The position numbers were made by a program, and so were the translations under genes. From Chloroflexota bacterium (lineage in GTDB: Bacteria; Chloroflexota; Dehalococcoidia; DSGV01): 57,193 bases of DNA. The DNA lies in contig JAJYLG010000012.1 in NCBI GenBank assembly GCA_021787985.1, forward strand, positions 1 to 57,193, in the 5' to 3' direction. Of the stretch, positions 19,055-29,092 are shown piece by piece. Within the stretch, counting starts at the first letter, position 1, and the number at the start of each line of letters is the position of its first letter. The notes under the pieces are model-generated. The model worked only from the letters and a program-made list of their open reading frames with translations, was not told the origin of the DNA and made no database searches.

Positions 19055-20227
19055 TTAGCGGACCGGCGGCATGAGCATCGGGAAGGTCCACGTGCCGTAA
19101 ACGGCCTGCGGCCCCTGCATGCCGTTGTGCACCACGTAGCGGCCCGGAAACTCCCGTGGCGCCAGCCACACGTTGAGCGTGTGGCCGTTCAGCTTTCGGT
19201 AGTACGGGTCGTTCGTCAGGAAGTCGGAGCATGTGCCAGTCAGGCGGGCGTCCGTAAGCCCTTCGACCGTCACGTTGACCACGTGCCTGAGGCCCACCCT
19301 ATGGCTGTACCAGACGCAGCTATAGATGTACCCGCTGGCCGCCGGCAGGACGCGCAGCGGCGCGTTAACCGCGTAGCCAGCCACCGAGCCCTGGAAGACC
19401 ACCGCGTCGTACGCGCCAGCGGGCAGCGTTGCCGGCACCAGCACCCGGATGGCGCCGCTGTTCCAGGACAGGACCGGCGCCGTATAGACCGGCCCGGCGC
19501 TCGTCGCGGTGGTGCGCACCAGCGCCACGCTCCCAGCGGGCGGGCGGCTGCCGAAGTTGGATCCGCGGATGGTCAGAGCCACCCCGGCCGGCACTGGGTC
19601 GGGCGCCAGCGAGGTGACGCGGGGCACCGGCCACATCGGGCCCGAGACGCGCATCAGCTCCCAGGTGCAGTAGACAGGCTGTGCCCCCTCCAGGCCGTTG
19701 TGGGCCCAGTACTCGTTCCGCCACCGGAAGATGTTGATCGTCGTCCCGTTGAGCGGGGCGCAGCGAGACGGTCCACCGCTGCGAGACAGCTTCAGCGCGC
19801 CGCGGCCCACCAGCGTCCCCAGGTCCTCCATCGTCATGTTGGACTCGGGCAGCAGCGCGTAGGTCATGCCTGCCCGCGGGAAGCTGCCCGAGCCGTTGAT
19901 CGCGGTCACCGTGATCGTGTCGCGCGGCGGCAGGGGAAGCGGGAAAACGCCCGCCGTCGGGCCAGACGAAGTCCCGCCGGCTGCCGGCGACCGGCCCGGG
20001 CTTGGTGGCGAGACTGCCGTGCTCTCGTGCGGGTCTCCGGACGTCAGCGCCGCGAGTCCGCGCCCCGCTCCCTCGCCGGCGGGCCCCGTCGCCGCGGTCT
20101 GACGCGTGTCCGAGCCGGCCAGTCCCGGCAGCAGCCCGCCGTTCCGCGCCGCGAAGACGCTCCCTCCCACCAGGACGGCCGCCATGAGCGTTCCCGTCAG
20201 CAGCCGTGTCAGACTTGCGTGTTCCAT
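19055..20227 (-). CDS. Secreted IPT/TIG-domain protein with duplicated flanking module
   Basis: A 390-residue protein from ATG 20227 behind GGAGGTG. N-terminal signal peptide (LTGTLMAAVLVGGSVFA), then a Pro/Ser/Gly-rich region to about residue 100. A central IPT/TIG domain reads PRVTSLAPDPVPAGVALTIRGSNFG. On either side lie two copies of a small module: LNGTTINIFRWRNEYWAHNG followed by GAQPVYCTWEL, and LNGHTLNVWLAPREFPGRYV followed by GPQAVYGTWTF. This implies internal duplication around the TIG domain. Likely cell-surface or extracellular. Function unknown. Confidence 0.75.
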   Translation of the reverse strand: MEHASLTRLLTGTLMAAVLVGGSVFAARNGGLLPGLAGSDTRQTAATGPAGEGAGRGLAALTSGDPHESTAVSPPSPGRSPAAGGTSSGPTAGVFPLPLPPRDTITVTAINGSGSFPRAGMTYALLPESNMTMEDLGTLVGRGALKLSRSGGPSRCAPLNGTTINIFRWRNEYWAHNGLEGAQPVYCTWELMRVSGPMWPVPRVTSLAPDPVPAGVALTIRGSNFGSRPPAGSVALVRTTATSAGPVYTAPVLSWNSGAIRVLVPATLPAGAYDAVVFQGSVAGYAVNAPLRVLPAASGYIYSCVWYSHRVGLRHVVNVTVEGLTDARLTGTCSDFLTNDPYYRKLNGHTLNVWLAPREFPGRYVVHNGMQGPQAVYGTWTFPMLMPPVR

Positions 20228-20818
20228 GGTTTCGCACCTCCGCTTGGACGTCTCGCGGATAAGACACCCCCGGCGCGGTGCGATTACGGTCTGACGAGAG
20301 GAAATGGCGAACGCCCCGCCGAGAGCCGACCTGCTGCCGCTTCCGGGCGTCGCCAGCGGGAACTCGACCAGGTTGACTGTCGTCGGCAGGCTCTCTTGAT
20401 CGTTGGGGTTGCGCGGCGGGGCGCGAGGCGCCCGCGTCGCTTGCTGAGACTTGCCTTGACCACGGCCGGTGGTCGCGGCCGCCGTCGCGCTCGCCGTCTT
20501 CGGCGGCCTGATCGCCGGGCACCCGGTCACCCTCGTCGGCGGCGCGCGCTACATCGGCGCCCCATTCGAACGGGCCGTGAGGCCCCCACCGCATCCGCCT
20601 GACCGTGGCCCACCCTCGGTGGACGGGCAGCGCTTGCCCGCGAGACCGAAGTCACCCCGCTCGGGCGGCCCACCGCCCCGTGCAAGACCGTTGCATGCTG
20701 GCCCCTGGGGCTGCCATCGGCGCGACTGCCGCGCGCACTCACGAGAGCGCCCCTTTGCCTGACGAGCTCACGGATTCGGGCGGGGCGGAGGTCAGTTGTA
20801 CCTCCACCCCGCGTCGCG
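20228..20818. other. Intergenic region, no gene seen
   Basis: 590 bp between the TIG-protein start and the end of the molybdopterin oxidoreductase gene. A hydrophobic plus-strand stretch at 20469-20560 is too short and context-free to call. No repeats or RNA genes noticed. Confidence 0.4.
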
Positions 20819-23800
20819 CTACACCTTCACCACTGTTACTTGCGTGTCGAAGAAGCTGGCGCTTCCGCCGATGGGATCGGTGAGGCTCGTGCCGGTCATC
20901 ACCTTGTCCAGCAGCAGCACCGGGTTGCCGATCAGCCCCGTGCTCCGGCGACGGTCGCCGACCACTCGCTCGCCATCTACCGCCGCGTCGGCCGAGCCGT
21001 AGTTCCAGTGCCCGTATGACAGGCTGACGCTGACCACGCCCGGCCGCAGCCCCTGGATCACTCTGACCTTGCCCTCCACGAAGTGCTGCCCCAGTGGGCC
21101 CAAGTCGAACCGCCCCGTAGGGTTGCTGGGCGAGCTCAGCCGCACCTTGTCTCCGTCATGCATACCGACACGCGCCGCGTCGGCGGCGTTCATCAGCACG
21201 AAGTTCTCCGGCAGCAGCGAGAGCTGCGACCAGTAGTTGGATACCGTCCGCTTGGCACCAAAGATCTCCTTGAACGACGAGAGGTGGAACGTGCCCGCCT
21301 CCGCCGGGACCGGTGTCCCGTCGCTGAAGGTTGCCGGCCGGTATCGCGGCACCCCGGAGTAGTAGTCGCCCGTGATGCTGTCCCGCACCACCGCGACCGG
21401 TTCGACGTACACGTTCCACTGCTTGCCCCAGACGTGCCCGAGGTACGAGCCATCATAGGAGTTGTCGGCCGGCTCGAACCTGCCGCCGCGGTTCAGCACG
21501 TACACCACCTGCTCCCAGTTCTCGCTGCCTACCGCCACGCTCCACTTCGCCGGGTCGAAGACCGCGCCCGGCAGGTGACGCCGCGCTTGCTGGAATCGGT
21601 CGATCTCGCGCTGTCGGCCCGCGGCACGGCGTCTCCGGCGCTGTCGCCGATGGCGATGTTCGCCACGGCCTTCAGGTAGTAGTCTTCCGGCCGGTTGAAC
21701 GGCACGCCCGCAGCGAAGCCGCTCGGCCCGTATCCCGGCGCTCCCAGCTTCTTCGCGATCGCGATCATCATCGCCTCCATGCTGACGGGCATCGTCTCGC
21801 CATCCACGGTCGCGATCTCGGGCACCGGGGCGGCGACGGGCTGCCGCACCTCCGAGGTCTTGGTGATGACCGTCGGCGGGGGGCCGAGGAACGCCCAGCG
21901 CTCGAGGTAGCTGAGGTCAGGGAAGATGTAGTCGGCGTACATCGAGGTATCGCCGAGGACGACATCATCGGCGATGAAGAGCGGGATGCGCTCCACGTCG
22001 CGCAGCATGTGGATCTGCTCGGTCCCGCCCGGGGCGAGCTGCGCGACATTCCCCATGTGCAGCCAGAGGATCTTGATGGGATACGGGTAGGCCGCGTAGG
22101 CCGCCGGTATGACTTCCTGGTACACGTTGGCCGTAAACGGGAACCACGGCCGCTTGGCCGGGTAGCCCGTGAACAGCGTCGACTGCTGATAGTAGGACCC
22201 CTCCCGCGTCAGCTTGGTCCCGAACGCCGCCAGCTTGCCGGGATGCAACGCCGTCAAGTTGAACGGCTGTCCCTTCCCGGTGCCGGCGGCATTCCACGCG
22301 CCGCCGCCGGCGGCCAGCCCGCCCTTCCAGTCCGGGTTACCCACAAGCAGGTTCAGCAGGATGAGCGCCTGACCGGTGTAGTAGCCGACGGTGTGCTTGA
22401 CGGCACCGCGGTAGAACTCGATGGCGGCCTTGTGTCCGTGGCTGGTGAACTCCTGCGCCAGCTCGGCGATCGCCCGCGGATCCAGCCCCGCCTTCGCCGC
22501 CCAGCCGTCGATGCTCTCCGCCGCCGCCGCCTCGCGTGCCACTTGCAGCGCGCTCTTGACCCGCACGCCGTTGATGGCGGTGTCCACCAGCAGGTCGCCG
22601 GTCACCGCCTCCTTCGCGTCGTTCGGATCGAAGGCGACCGGCGTTCCTCCCTGGCTCACCACGAAGCGCTGTTCCGCCTTGGCGCCCGTCGGGACCGGCA
22701 GACCGAGGTCGCTCGCCCGGAGAAGCGCGCCCGGCCGGCCGTCCTCCTCGACGCGGACGAGCCAGGTGGCGTTGCTCCAGCTCTTCTGCCCGGCCTGCTG
22801 CGCCGCCGCCTTGTTCGCGTTCGCCAGGAACCCGCCGTCGTAGCGCCGTTTCTCGATGATCCATTGGATCATCGCCAGCGCCAGCGGCAGGTCGCCGCCG
22901 GGGACCACCGGCAGCCAGCGCCAGGCCTTGGCCGCCGTCTTGCTCAGCCGCGGATCCACGACCGCCATCTTGAAGTTCCGCCCCACCAGTGAGCTCGTCA
23001 CCTGCTCCGCCACCGGCGTGGGGCCGAAGTTCGCCTCGAACGCGCCGGTGCCCCAGAAGATGACGAACTCGGCCGCCAGGTAGTTCGGCTTGAAGACCGG
23101 CTGGCCCAGGTTCCATCTGCCGCCGGAGAACTGGGCGCTCGAGTACTGATACGCGATGTGGTGGCTCAGCTCACAGATCGAGGTGTGGTTGTACCAGTTG
23201 GCCGAGCCCACCGCCCCGTTCGCGAACCGCTGCGCGTACATGTCCCGGCCGGGCTCAATCCGCCCCGCCTGGAAGACGAACTGGTTGTTCTTCGGACCCA
23301 GGTCCGGGTGGTCGGGGTCGATCAGGACGTCCAGGTGAGCGGCATGCTCCTCCTTGAACGCGGCCACCGTCATCGCACCGGACTGCACCTTCGCCACATC
23401 GGCGGCCATCGCCGCCGCTACCTTCGAGTCACGGAGCACGAAGACGTCGTTGAATCCCGGCACCACCCGGTCCTCGCCGATGTCGGAGAAGAGCTTGCCG
23501 CCGCTCACGATCTCCTGGATCGCCTGGTCGAAGGAGATGGTCCGCCACTTGTTCGAGCCGCGCGGTCCGGCGCGCTTGAGGACCTTGCGGATGCGGTATG
23601 GGTCGTACTGGGACTGGACGCCCGACTGGCCCTTGGGACAGAGCTTGCCGTCGACCAGGGCGGCACGCTCGGGAGGTTGCGCGTAGTCGATCCAGGGCAG
23701 CATGTTGAACGGGCTGTACGGGTTGCCGTCGATCTTGACGACGATCCCGTTCTCGATCTTGGCCTTGATCGTGCACTGGGTGTTGCACTGCAGGCACACG

Positions 23801-24033
23801 CTGTACAGCACGTTCTCAGGGCTGGCGAGGCTGTAGGCGTAACGGCCGCGCCCCGCGGCCGCCTTGCCGTGCTCCGCCCCCTGCGTCAGGCTGTCCGTCA
23901 GCTTCGTGGCTCCCAGTGCCAGCAGGGTCGTGCCGCCCAGGAACGCGGATGACTTGAGAAGGGTCCGGCGCGTGATGATGCCGTCACCCACCGGTGCCTC
24001 CCGTTCGACCATGTCCTTCTCGCGCTCGCTCAT
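20819..24033 (-). CDS. ttrA: Molybdopterin oxidoreductase, tetrathionate reductase TtrA-like (one frameshift)
   Basis: A catalytic subunit of about 1070 residues. Tat signal ITRRTLLKSS; N-terminal [4Fe-4S] site CLQCNTQC with a later Cys in GKLCPKGQ; Mo-bis-MGD domains with SICELSHHIAYQYS near the probable Mo ligand. A C-terminal molybdopterin-dinucleotide domain runs NAADAARVGMHDGDKVRLSS to SYGHWNYG. Reading frame breaks near 21605-21615. The first frame runs 24033-21529; the true continuation (EIDRFQQARRHLPGAVFD) is in the frame ending at 20819, as if one base were lost. It follows ttrB and ttrC as in the ttrBCA order. Substrate (tetrathionate, thiosulfate or another oxyanion) is inferred from gene order and family. 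Perfect AGGAGG site upstream. Confidence 0.75.
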
Positions 24034-24045
24034 CGCGCTTTCCTC

Positions 24046-25578
24046 CTATCCCTGCGACGGGCTCGCCGTCCGGGCGGGCTCGCTGCCGAACAACGGCAGC
24101 CACTCCCAGAGCAGGCTGAACACCAGCACGATCAGGGCGATCATCCCGACCGAGGTGGCGAGCTCCCAGAAGCTCGGGAAGTAGTGGTAGCTGAACCGGA
24201 AGTCGCCCGGGTCCACGTACGCCGTCCGCAGCCCCGAAAGCTCAGGCACCACGAAGCCGGGGATGACGATGTTCAGCCGCACCGCCAGGATCCCGGCCAC
24301 CGTCGCCAGCCCGGCCGCGCCATACCAAAGGCGCGGGCTGCCCCAGCTCCTGGCAAGCCAGGCGGCGGCGGCGATCACGATCACCAGCTCGCCGATCCAA
24401 TACCACCAGCCGGCATGATGACGGGTCGGCACCTGCAGCGCGGCGAGGATGCCCGCACGGCCGACCGGCTCGGCTAGCAGCCAGACGTCCGCGATGACGA
24501 ACAGCGCGACCAGTCCGGCCAGCCACATCGCTGTCTGCCGAACCCTGCGAGCGACCGGCCGTGCGCCCCCCGCCTGCGCGGGGGCAGGCTCGCGGCGTCT
24601 CTCCGCGGCAGCCACGATCACGATCGGCACGATCCCCGCCAGGCCGATCTGCCCCAGCCAGAAGACGCCCCAGTAGCGTCCGGTGAACATCGCCTGGAAG
24701 ACATTCACGTCCGACGGCACGCCGCTGTACAGGCCGACGACCACCTCGCTCACCAGCAACAGCAGGTCGAGCCCGATGAAGAGGACGGTGAGCATCGCCA
24801 CCGACCGCAGGATGGGGAGGAAGTCGCCGTCTCGCTTCCCGAAGGCGGCGTAGAGGAAGGTCACCAGCGCGGCGCCGGAGGCCAGCGCCGAGACGAGGAA
24901 CACGACCGGGAAGAGGCCACTGTTCCAGTACGGCCGCGCCACCGCCACCGCGAAGATCGCTCCCGTTCCCCCGTGGACGCCGATCGCGACCGGGATGCCG
25001 ATGCTGCCGAGGATCCGCACCCAGAGCTTCTCCCGGGTCCGCGTCCGCGCGAGCTGCCGCGGGTCCTCCGGCGGCCGGTAGCCCAGCGCCAGGACACGGC
25101 ACAGACCGGCGGCGATGCGACGGCTCGACCGCGCCACGACCACCAGGTCGTCGCGGAGCAGCAGCCACAGCTCCGCCAGGATGAGCACCATGTAGATGAG
25201 GTAGAGCCAGCTTTCGATCGCCATCACCGAGGTGAAGTGCGGCCGGCTGAAGATCTCCCAGAAGCGGTACGGGTGGCCGAGGTCGACCCACACGAACAGC
25301 AGGCCCGCCGCCAGCGCGCCCAGCGCCGACAGCAGGGCCGCCCGGCCGACCTTCTCCAGCGAGTGCATCCCGAAAACGTAGACCATCGTCGAGAGCAGGA
25401 ATGATCCGGCCGAGAGCCCGATGAAGTAGATGTAGAGCGCCACCCAGAAGCCCCAACTGACGTAGCTCGTCATGGCCGTGACCTTCATGCCCGCCACCAG
25501 GCGGTAGCCCACCGTAGCCAGTCCCAGCGCCACGAGCGCCCCAAGGACTCCGTAGTATGCCGTCTTGAGCCGTTTCAT
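24046..25578 (-). CDS. ttrC: NrfD/PsrC-family quinol-oxidising membrane subunit (TtrC-like)
   Basis: A 510-residue polytopic protein (about ten helices) starting at ATG 25578 with GGGGAG upstream. It has NrfD hallmarks: FWVALYIYFIGLSAGSFLLS, FVWVDLGHPYRFWEIF, GIPVAIGVHGGTGAIFAVA and WWYWIGELVIVI. It anchors the complex and passes electrons from quinol to the TtrB iron-sulfur protein. It ends 12 bp before ttrA and begins 11 bp after ttrB, so it is co-transcribed. Internal residues EPAPAQAGG are encoded by a copy of the 26-bp palindromic repeat (24566-24591), an insertion-like loop between helices. Confidence 0.85.
   Translation of the reverse strand: MKRLKTAYYGVLGALVALGLATVGYRLVAGMKVTAMTSYVSWGFWVALYIYFIGLSAGSFLLSTMVYVFGMHSLEKVGRAALLSALGALAAGLLFVWVDLGHPYRFWEIFSRPHFTSVMAIESWLYLIYMVLILAELWLLLRDDLVVVARSSRRIAAGLCRVLALGYRPPEDPRQLARTRTREKLWVRILGSIGIPVAIGVHGGTGAIFAVAVARPYWNSGLFPVVFLVSALASGAALVTFLYAAFGKRDGDFLPILRSVAMLTVLFIGLDLLLLVSEVVVGLYSGVPSDVNVFQAMFTGRYWGVFWLGQIGLAGIVPIVIVAAAERRREPAPAQAGGARPVARRVRQTAMWLAGLVALFVIADVWLLAEPVGRAGILAALQVPTRHHAGWWYWIGELVIVIAAAAWLARSWGSPRLWYGAAGLATVAGILAVRLNIVIPGFVVPELSGLRTAYVDPGDFRFSYHYFPSFWELATSVGMIALIVLVFSLLWEWLPLFGSEPARTASPSQG
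24566..24591. repeat. 26-bp GC-rich palindromic repeat, copy 2 (inside ttrC-like gene)
   Basis: Identical over 26 bases to 904-929. Here it is read through in frame on the minus strand as PAPAQAGG in a predicted cytoplasmic or periplasmic loop. Confidence 0.6.
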
Positions 25579-25589
25579 GGCCGTCTCCC

Positions 25590-26711
25590 CTACACCAGGT
25601 AGTAGACTTTCGGGTCGGTCCCCAACTCTTCTTTGAGACGCTGCGCGTTCGGCTGCGCGATCAACTCCGAGACGAGGCTCTTCGGGTCGCTCTGATCGCC
25701 GAAGTACGTCGCCCGCCCGAGGCAGGTGGTCACGCACATCGGCAGCATGCCGGCATCGAGCCGGTGGAGGCAGAAGTGGCACTTGCGGGCGTTGTCGATG
25801 GGCGATCTCAGCCCCTCGCGTGGCCACAGCTCTTCGTACTCGAAGGAGGGGACAGTCTCGTACTGCTCCAGCTCGGGCGTGCCACTGGTGTAGTAGAGCC
25901 CCCAGTCGAAGGTGCGCGCCTGGTAGGGGCAGGCCGCCAGGCAGTAGCGGCAGCCGATGCAGACGTCGTAGTCGATCGCGACGATCCCGTCTGGGCGCTT
26001 GAAGGTCGCACCCACGGGGCACACCTTGACGCAAGGCGGGTTCTCGCAGTGCATGCACGGGCGAGGGATGAAGCGCATGGTTACGTTGGGGAACGTGCCG
26101 ACCTCCTCCACCAGCACCGGCCGGTAGACTACCCCGGGCGGCAGCTTGTTCTCCGCCTTGCAGGCGACCGTGCAGGCGCTACACCCGATGCACTTGCGCG
26201 CGTCGATCACCATCGCCCACCTACGCTGCTCGACGGGCTTGGCGAGCGCGCGCTTCAGGTCAGCCTCCATGCGCGCGAGCGCGTCCTCGGTCACCGGGTC
26301 GGCCGCCTGAGACGCGACCTGCCCCGTCTGCGGCAACGTCAGGGGACCCAGCGCGAGGAGCGGGTATCCCAGCGGCGCGGCTGCCGCCTGCAGCGTCGCG
26401 TCCGCGGCGGCGTTGGCCTGCCCGATCTCCTGGCGCGCGAGCGATTCGTCCAACGACTCCTGAGCCTGCCGGCGATACTGGCGCCGCAGCCGCGTCGCCT
26501 TCACCACCGCCTTAGCTCGCGCGCGTTCCGCCGCGGACGCCGCGCTCGCCGCCCGGGGGAACACCCCCGCCGCTGTCGCCGATGCCGCCGCCAGCGCCAG
26601 GTTGCGCAAGAATGCCCGCCGATTCGCCGGCCGCCACTCGGTCCCGCCGCCCCCTCGTTCACCCGGAGGCGAGTCGGCCGGCGCCGGCTCCGCCACGTGT
26701 TGTCCGACCAT
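25590..26711 (-). CDS. ttrB: Four-cluster ferredoxin subunit (TtrB-like) with long N-terminal extension
   Basis: A 373-residue electron-transfer subunit from ATG 26711 (AGAGGAG upstream). Tat-like motif [15 protein letters not shown]; then about 110 residues of helical Arg/Ala/Gln-rich sequence not found in classical TtrB (about 240 residues). The ferredoxin core follows with four Cys groups: [35 protein letters not shown], and CHFC plus a later CVTTC. It carries electrons from the NrfD subunit to the molybdenum subunit. First gene of the ttrBCA-like operon. The long N-terminal segment may dock the periplasmic complex. Confidence 0.8.
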   Translation of the reverse strand: MVGQHVAEPAPADSPPGERGGGGTEWRPANRRAFLRNLALAAASATAAGVFPRAASAASAAERARAKAVVKATRLRRQYRRQAQESLDESLARQEIGQANAAADATLQAAAAPLGYPLLALGPLTLPQTGQVASQAADPVTEDALARMEADLKRALAKPVEQRRWAMVIDARKCIGCSACTVACKAENKLPPGVVYRPVLVEEVGTFPNVTMRFIPRPCMHCENPPCVKVCPVGATFKRPDGIVAIDYDVCIGCRYCLAACPYQARTFDWGLYYTSGTPELEQYETVPSFEYEELWPREGLRSPIDNARKCHFCLHRLDAGMLPMCVTTCLGRATYFGDQSDPKSLVSELIAQPNAQRLKEELGTDPKVYYLV

Positions 26712-26949
26712 CCGCACGCTCTCCTCTGAACTCGACCGTTCGGCGCGCAACCGCGGACCTTGCCGTGGTCGCGGGCGTGCCTCCAACAGCCCGTTCGATC
26801 CGACGCTACGCCCGCGGGCCGGCCGTGTCCGTCAGCGAAAGCCAGATCTTGTGTGGCGCTTGCCAAGGAATTCCAGCCGGCCGCGCGTCGCGAAAACCCC
26901 CGCACCGCGTCGGGGGATCCAGGACACGCCGACCGCTATCTTGCGGTCC

Positions 26950-27130
26950 TCGAGCGGTCGTTTCGGCAGCGCGTAGCGGCCAGTTGCGCCCGCCTGCGTA
27001 GGCCCACCTTCTCCATGATCCACGCTCGATGTGTCTCGACCCCGCTGGTGCCAATGCAAAGCTGCTCGGCGACTTCCTGGCTGGTGTGGCCCAGCACCGC
27101 CAGGCGCAGCACCTCTCTGTGAAGAGAGGC
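26950..27130 (-). pseudogene. LuxR/NarL-type helix-turn-helix remnant
   Basis: The minus strand reads HREVLRLAVLGHTSQEVAEQ, then VETHRAWIMEKVGLRRRAQL. The frame slips by one near 26975 and continues RYALPKRPLE. This is the C-terminal LuxR HTH with no receiver domain left and no intact start. It lies about 240 bp upstream of ttrB on the same strand, so it may be a dead pathway-specific regulator. Confidence 0.6.
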
Positions 27131-27344
27131 CGGACGTCAAACGAGACTTGCGTGGCGTCAGCCAAACCCGGCCCTACGGTGCAGACTCCGGCTGAAACGT
27201 GACGCGAATGGATCGCGCGCACGGCTCGGCGCCCGCGCGGCCGCGTCAGAGTCGCACCGTCCTACGGCCAGGAGCGCAGGGAAGCGACGGACGCAGGTGT
27301 CGTGCAACCAGGGAGCTGACTCGGTCCGAGAGGAGCGTCTGGGC

Positions 27345-28436
27345 TCAACGGGCGACTGACGGCTTGGAGGCCGGCGTCGGGGCGGGCGCGGCGGCGAAAA
27401 GCTGGCGGGCCGCGTCCAGCATCGACGGGTCGTGCTGAACCTCGGCTTGGTACAGCCACCACTCGGCACCCCAGAAGTAGACGCGGCTGGCGCCGCTCCG
27501 GCGGGCCACGTCCAGATACTGCCGCAGCAGGCTGGGGGAGATGGTCCGGCTACGGTCGCCCGGCCGGCGGAGCGGGTCTCCCCAGCCAGACGGCTCCGCC
27601 TGGAGCTCCGTGATCCAGAATTGCTTCCCTTCGCCTGCCGCCAGACGCGCCTGGCCGGGCAGGTTGGGGGTGAGCGGACCCAGCTCGTAGGGGTAGAGGT
27701 ACAGGAAGTTGCTCAGGATGCGCTTCTTCAGGTAGACGTCCTCACCCAGAACGTCAGCCTGCGCCAGCGCCGTCTTCCAACGGACGTCCATCCGCGTCCA
27801 AGCGGAATGAGTCACGACGACGGGCCGGTGCAACGGGTCCGTGGCTCGCACCAGCGCGATCTCCGCGTCCACGGCCGCCGGGTCCACGGTCCAGCCGTGG
27901 ATCTCGCTCACGTTCACCACATACGGCTCATTCTCGACCTGCCACGCCTCGACCCAGGGGTTCAGCGCGTAATGCTGCGCCGTTGCCCGCACGTAGCGCA
28001 GCAGGGCATCGCGTAGCCGCGGGTCGGCGGTGTAGTCGGCCATCGTGGGCGGATGGCGGACGGCGGCCGGCAGCCAGGAAGGCGCATACAGCTCGGGGTA
28101 GCCCAGGCCCTTCACGCCCACCACCAGTGTGAAGTGGACTCCATACCGTGCCCCGATCGCGATCAGCCGGTCGGTCTGCGAGAAATCGAACCGGCCCGGC
28201 TGTGGCTCGGTCTGGTCCCAGTACACGCTCAGTCGGACAGCCCGGACGCCCACGTCGCGGACGAGCCGCTCGAAGGAGGCGGCGCAGGGCAGCCCGAGGT
28301 CGGCAGTCTGGCGGCAGGAGAAGCTCACGCCCAGGGCGGGATCGCCCGGCGGCGCGGTGTTGTACCAGTACTGGCTCATGAGCTGGACGCCCGCGGCCAG
28401 GGCAATGACCGCCAACAGGTACGACCGAAGGCTCAC
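27345..28436 (-). CDS. Clan GH-A glycoside hydrolase-like protein with N-terminal membrane anchor
   Basis: A 363-residue protein starting at GTG 28436 with GGAGGT 7 bases upstream. A single N-terminal hydrophobic helix (SYLLAVIALAAGVQLMS) exports or anchors it. The TIM barrel shows RDVGVRAVRLSVYWDQTEP, acid/base Glu in WQVENEPYV and nucleophile Glu in WITELQAEPSGW, about 110 residues apart as in GH5/GH39/GH42 relatives. It would hydrolyse a beta-glycan outside the cytoplasm. Substrate is not deducible. Monocistronic, with a short Pro/Ala-rich C-terminus. Confidence 0.8.
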   Translation of the reverse strand: MSLRSYLLAVIALAAGVQLMSQYWYNTAPPGDPALGVSFSCRQTADLGLPCAASFERLVRDVGVRAVRLSVYWDQTEPQPGRFDFSQTDRLIAIGARYGVHFTLVVGVKGLGYPELYAPSWLPAAVRHPPTMADYTADPRLRDALLRYVRATAQHYALNPWVEAWQVENEPYVVNVSEIHGWTVDPAAVDAEIALVRATDPLHRPVVVTHSAWTRMDVRWKTALAQADVLGEDVYLKKRILSNFLYLYPYELGPLTPNLPGQARLAAGEGKQFWITELQAEPSGWGDPLRRPGDRSRTISPSLLRQYLDVARRSGASRVYFWGAEWWLYQAEVQHDPSMLDAARQLFAAAPAPTPASKPSVAR

Positions 28437-28804
28437 ATCGGTACCTCCGCGCAGCCGACGTTTCCATGGTAGGAAGTGCTCGGCGCCACGGTGCGTGCAC
28501 GACGTCGGGGCGGGTGCTCACTCCTCGGCGGGGCGCTTCAGGCCGGTGCGGCCCGGGTGCCCGAAGGCATCGAGCGAAGGCGAGGCCCCCGCCGCCATCG
28601 CAGCCAGCGATCGGGCGGCAGCGGGGGCACCGGTGAGCGCGCCGAACGGGAGAGCGACCGACAGCGCTAACCTGCATCCCCGAGCGTCAGGCGGTTTGGC
28701 GACGTCCGGGGGAGCGCGCGGTTGACAGGCGCAGGTCGACGTAGGGGGCGTTGGTCGTGTCCACCTCGACGGCCGGGGGCTATACCCGGAGGGAGCTAGG
28801 GGCC
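28437..28804. other. Intergenic region between divergent genes
   Basis: About 370 bp holding promoters for the glycosidase (minus) and the VapBC pair (plus). A TTGACA box at 28722-28727 might be a -35 element for vapB, but no convincing -10 follows. No gene seen. Confidence 0.35.
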
Positions 28805-29092
28805 ATGCCGACCGTAACCGTATCCGAAAAAGGCTGGATCGTCATCCCAAAGGAGATTCGCGACCGCCGCGGCATCCGCAAGGGAGACAAAGTCCACGTC
28901 CTCGACATCGCCGGACGCATCATCATCGTCCCCGCATCCAGAGGCGATCCCGTCGAGGCGGCCTACGGCATGCTCAGGCGACCCGGCGGACCTTCGGCCA
29001 CCCAGGCGCTCCTCCGAGATCGGCGTGCGGAGGCCGAGAGCGAGGAGCGCAAGTACCGCGAGCACAGGGAGCACCGTGCCCGACGGCCTTGA
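28805..29092 (+). CDS. AbrB/SpoVT-type antitoxin (VapB-like)
   Basis: A 95-residue protein from ATG 28805 (GGAGGGAG upstream). The N-terminal swapped-hairpin domain reads TVSEKGWIVIPKEIRDRRGI, GDKVHVLDIAGRIIIVPA. A charged C-terminal tail (RRAEAESEERKYREHREH) would wrap the toxin. It overlaps the PIN toxin gene by 17 bp, the normal antitoxin-first order, and probably represses its own promoter. Confidence 0.85.
   Translation: MPTVTVSEKGWIVIPKEIRDRRGIRKGDKVHVLDIAGRIIIVPASRGDPVEAAYGMLRRPGGPSATQALLRDRRAEAESEERKYREHREHRARRP

Noticed and set aside
20469-20762. Small hydrophobic plus-strand frame as a membrane protein
   Set aside because: Only one short hydrophobic run followed by Pro/Arg-rich low-complexity sequence. 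No ribosome site and no family resemblance.
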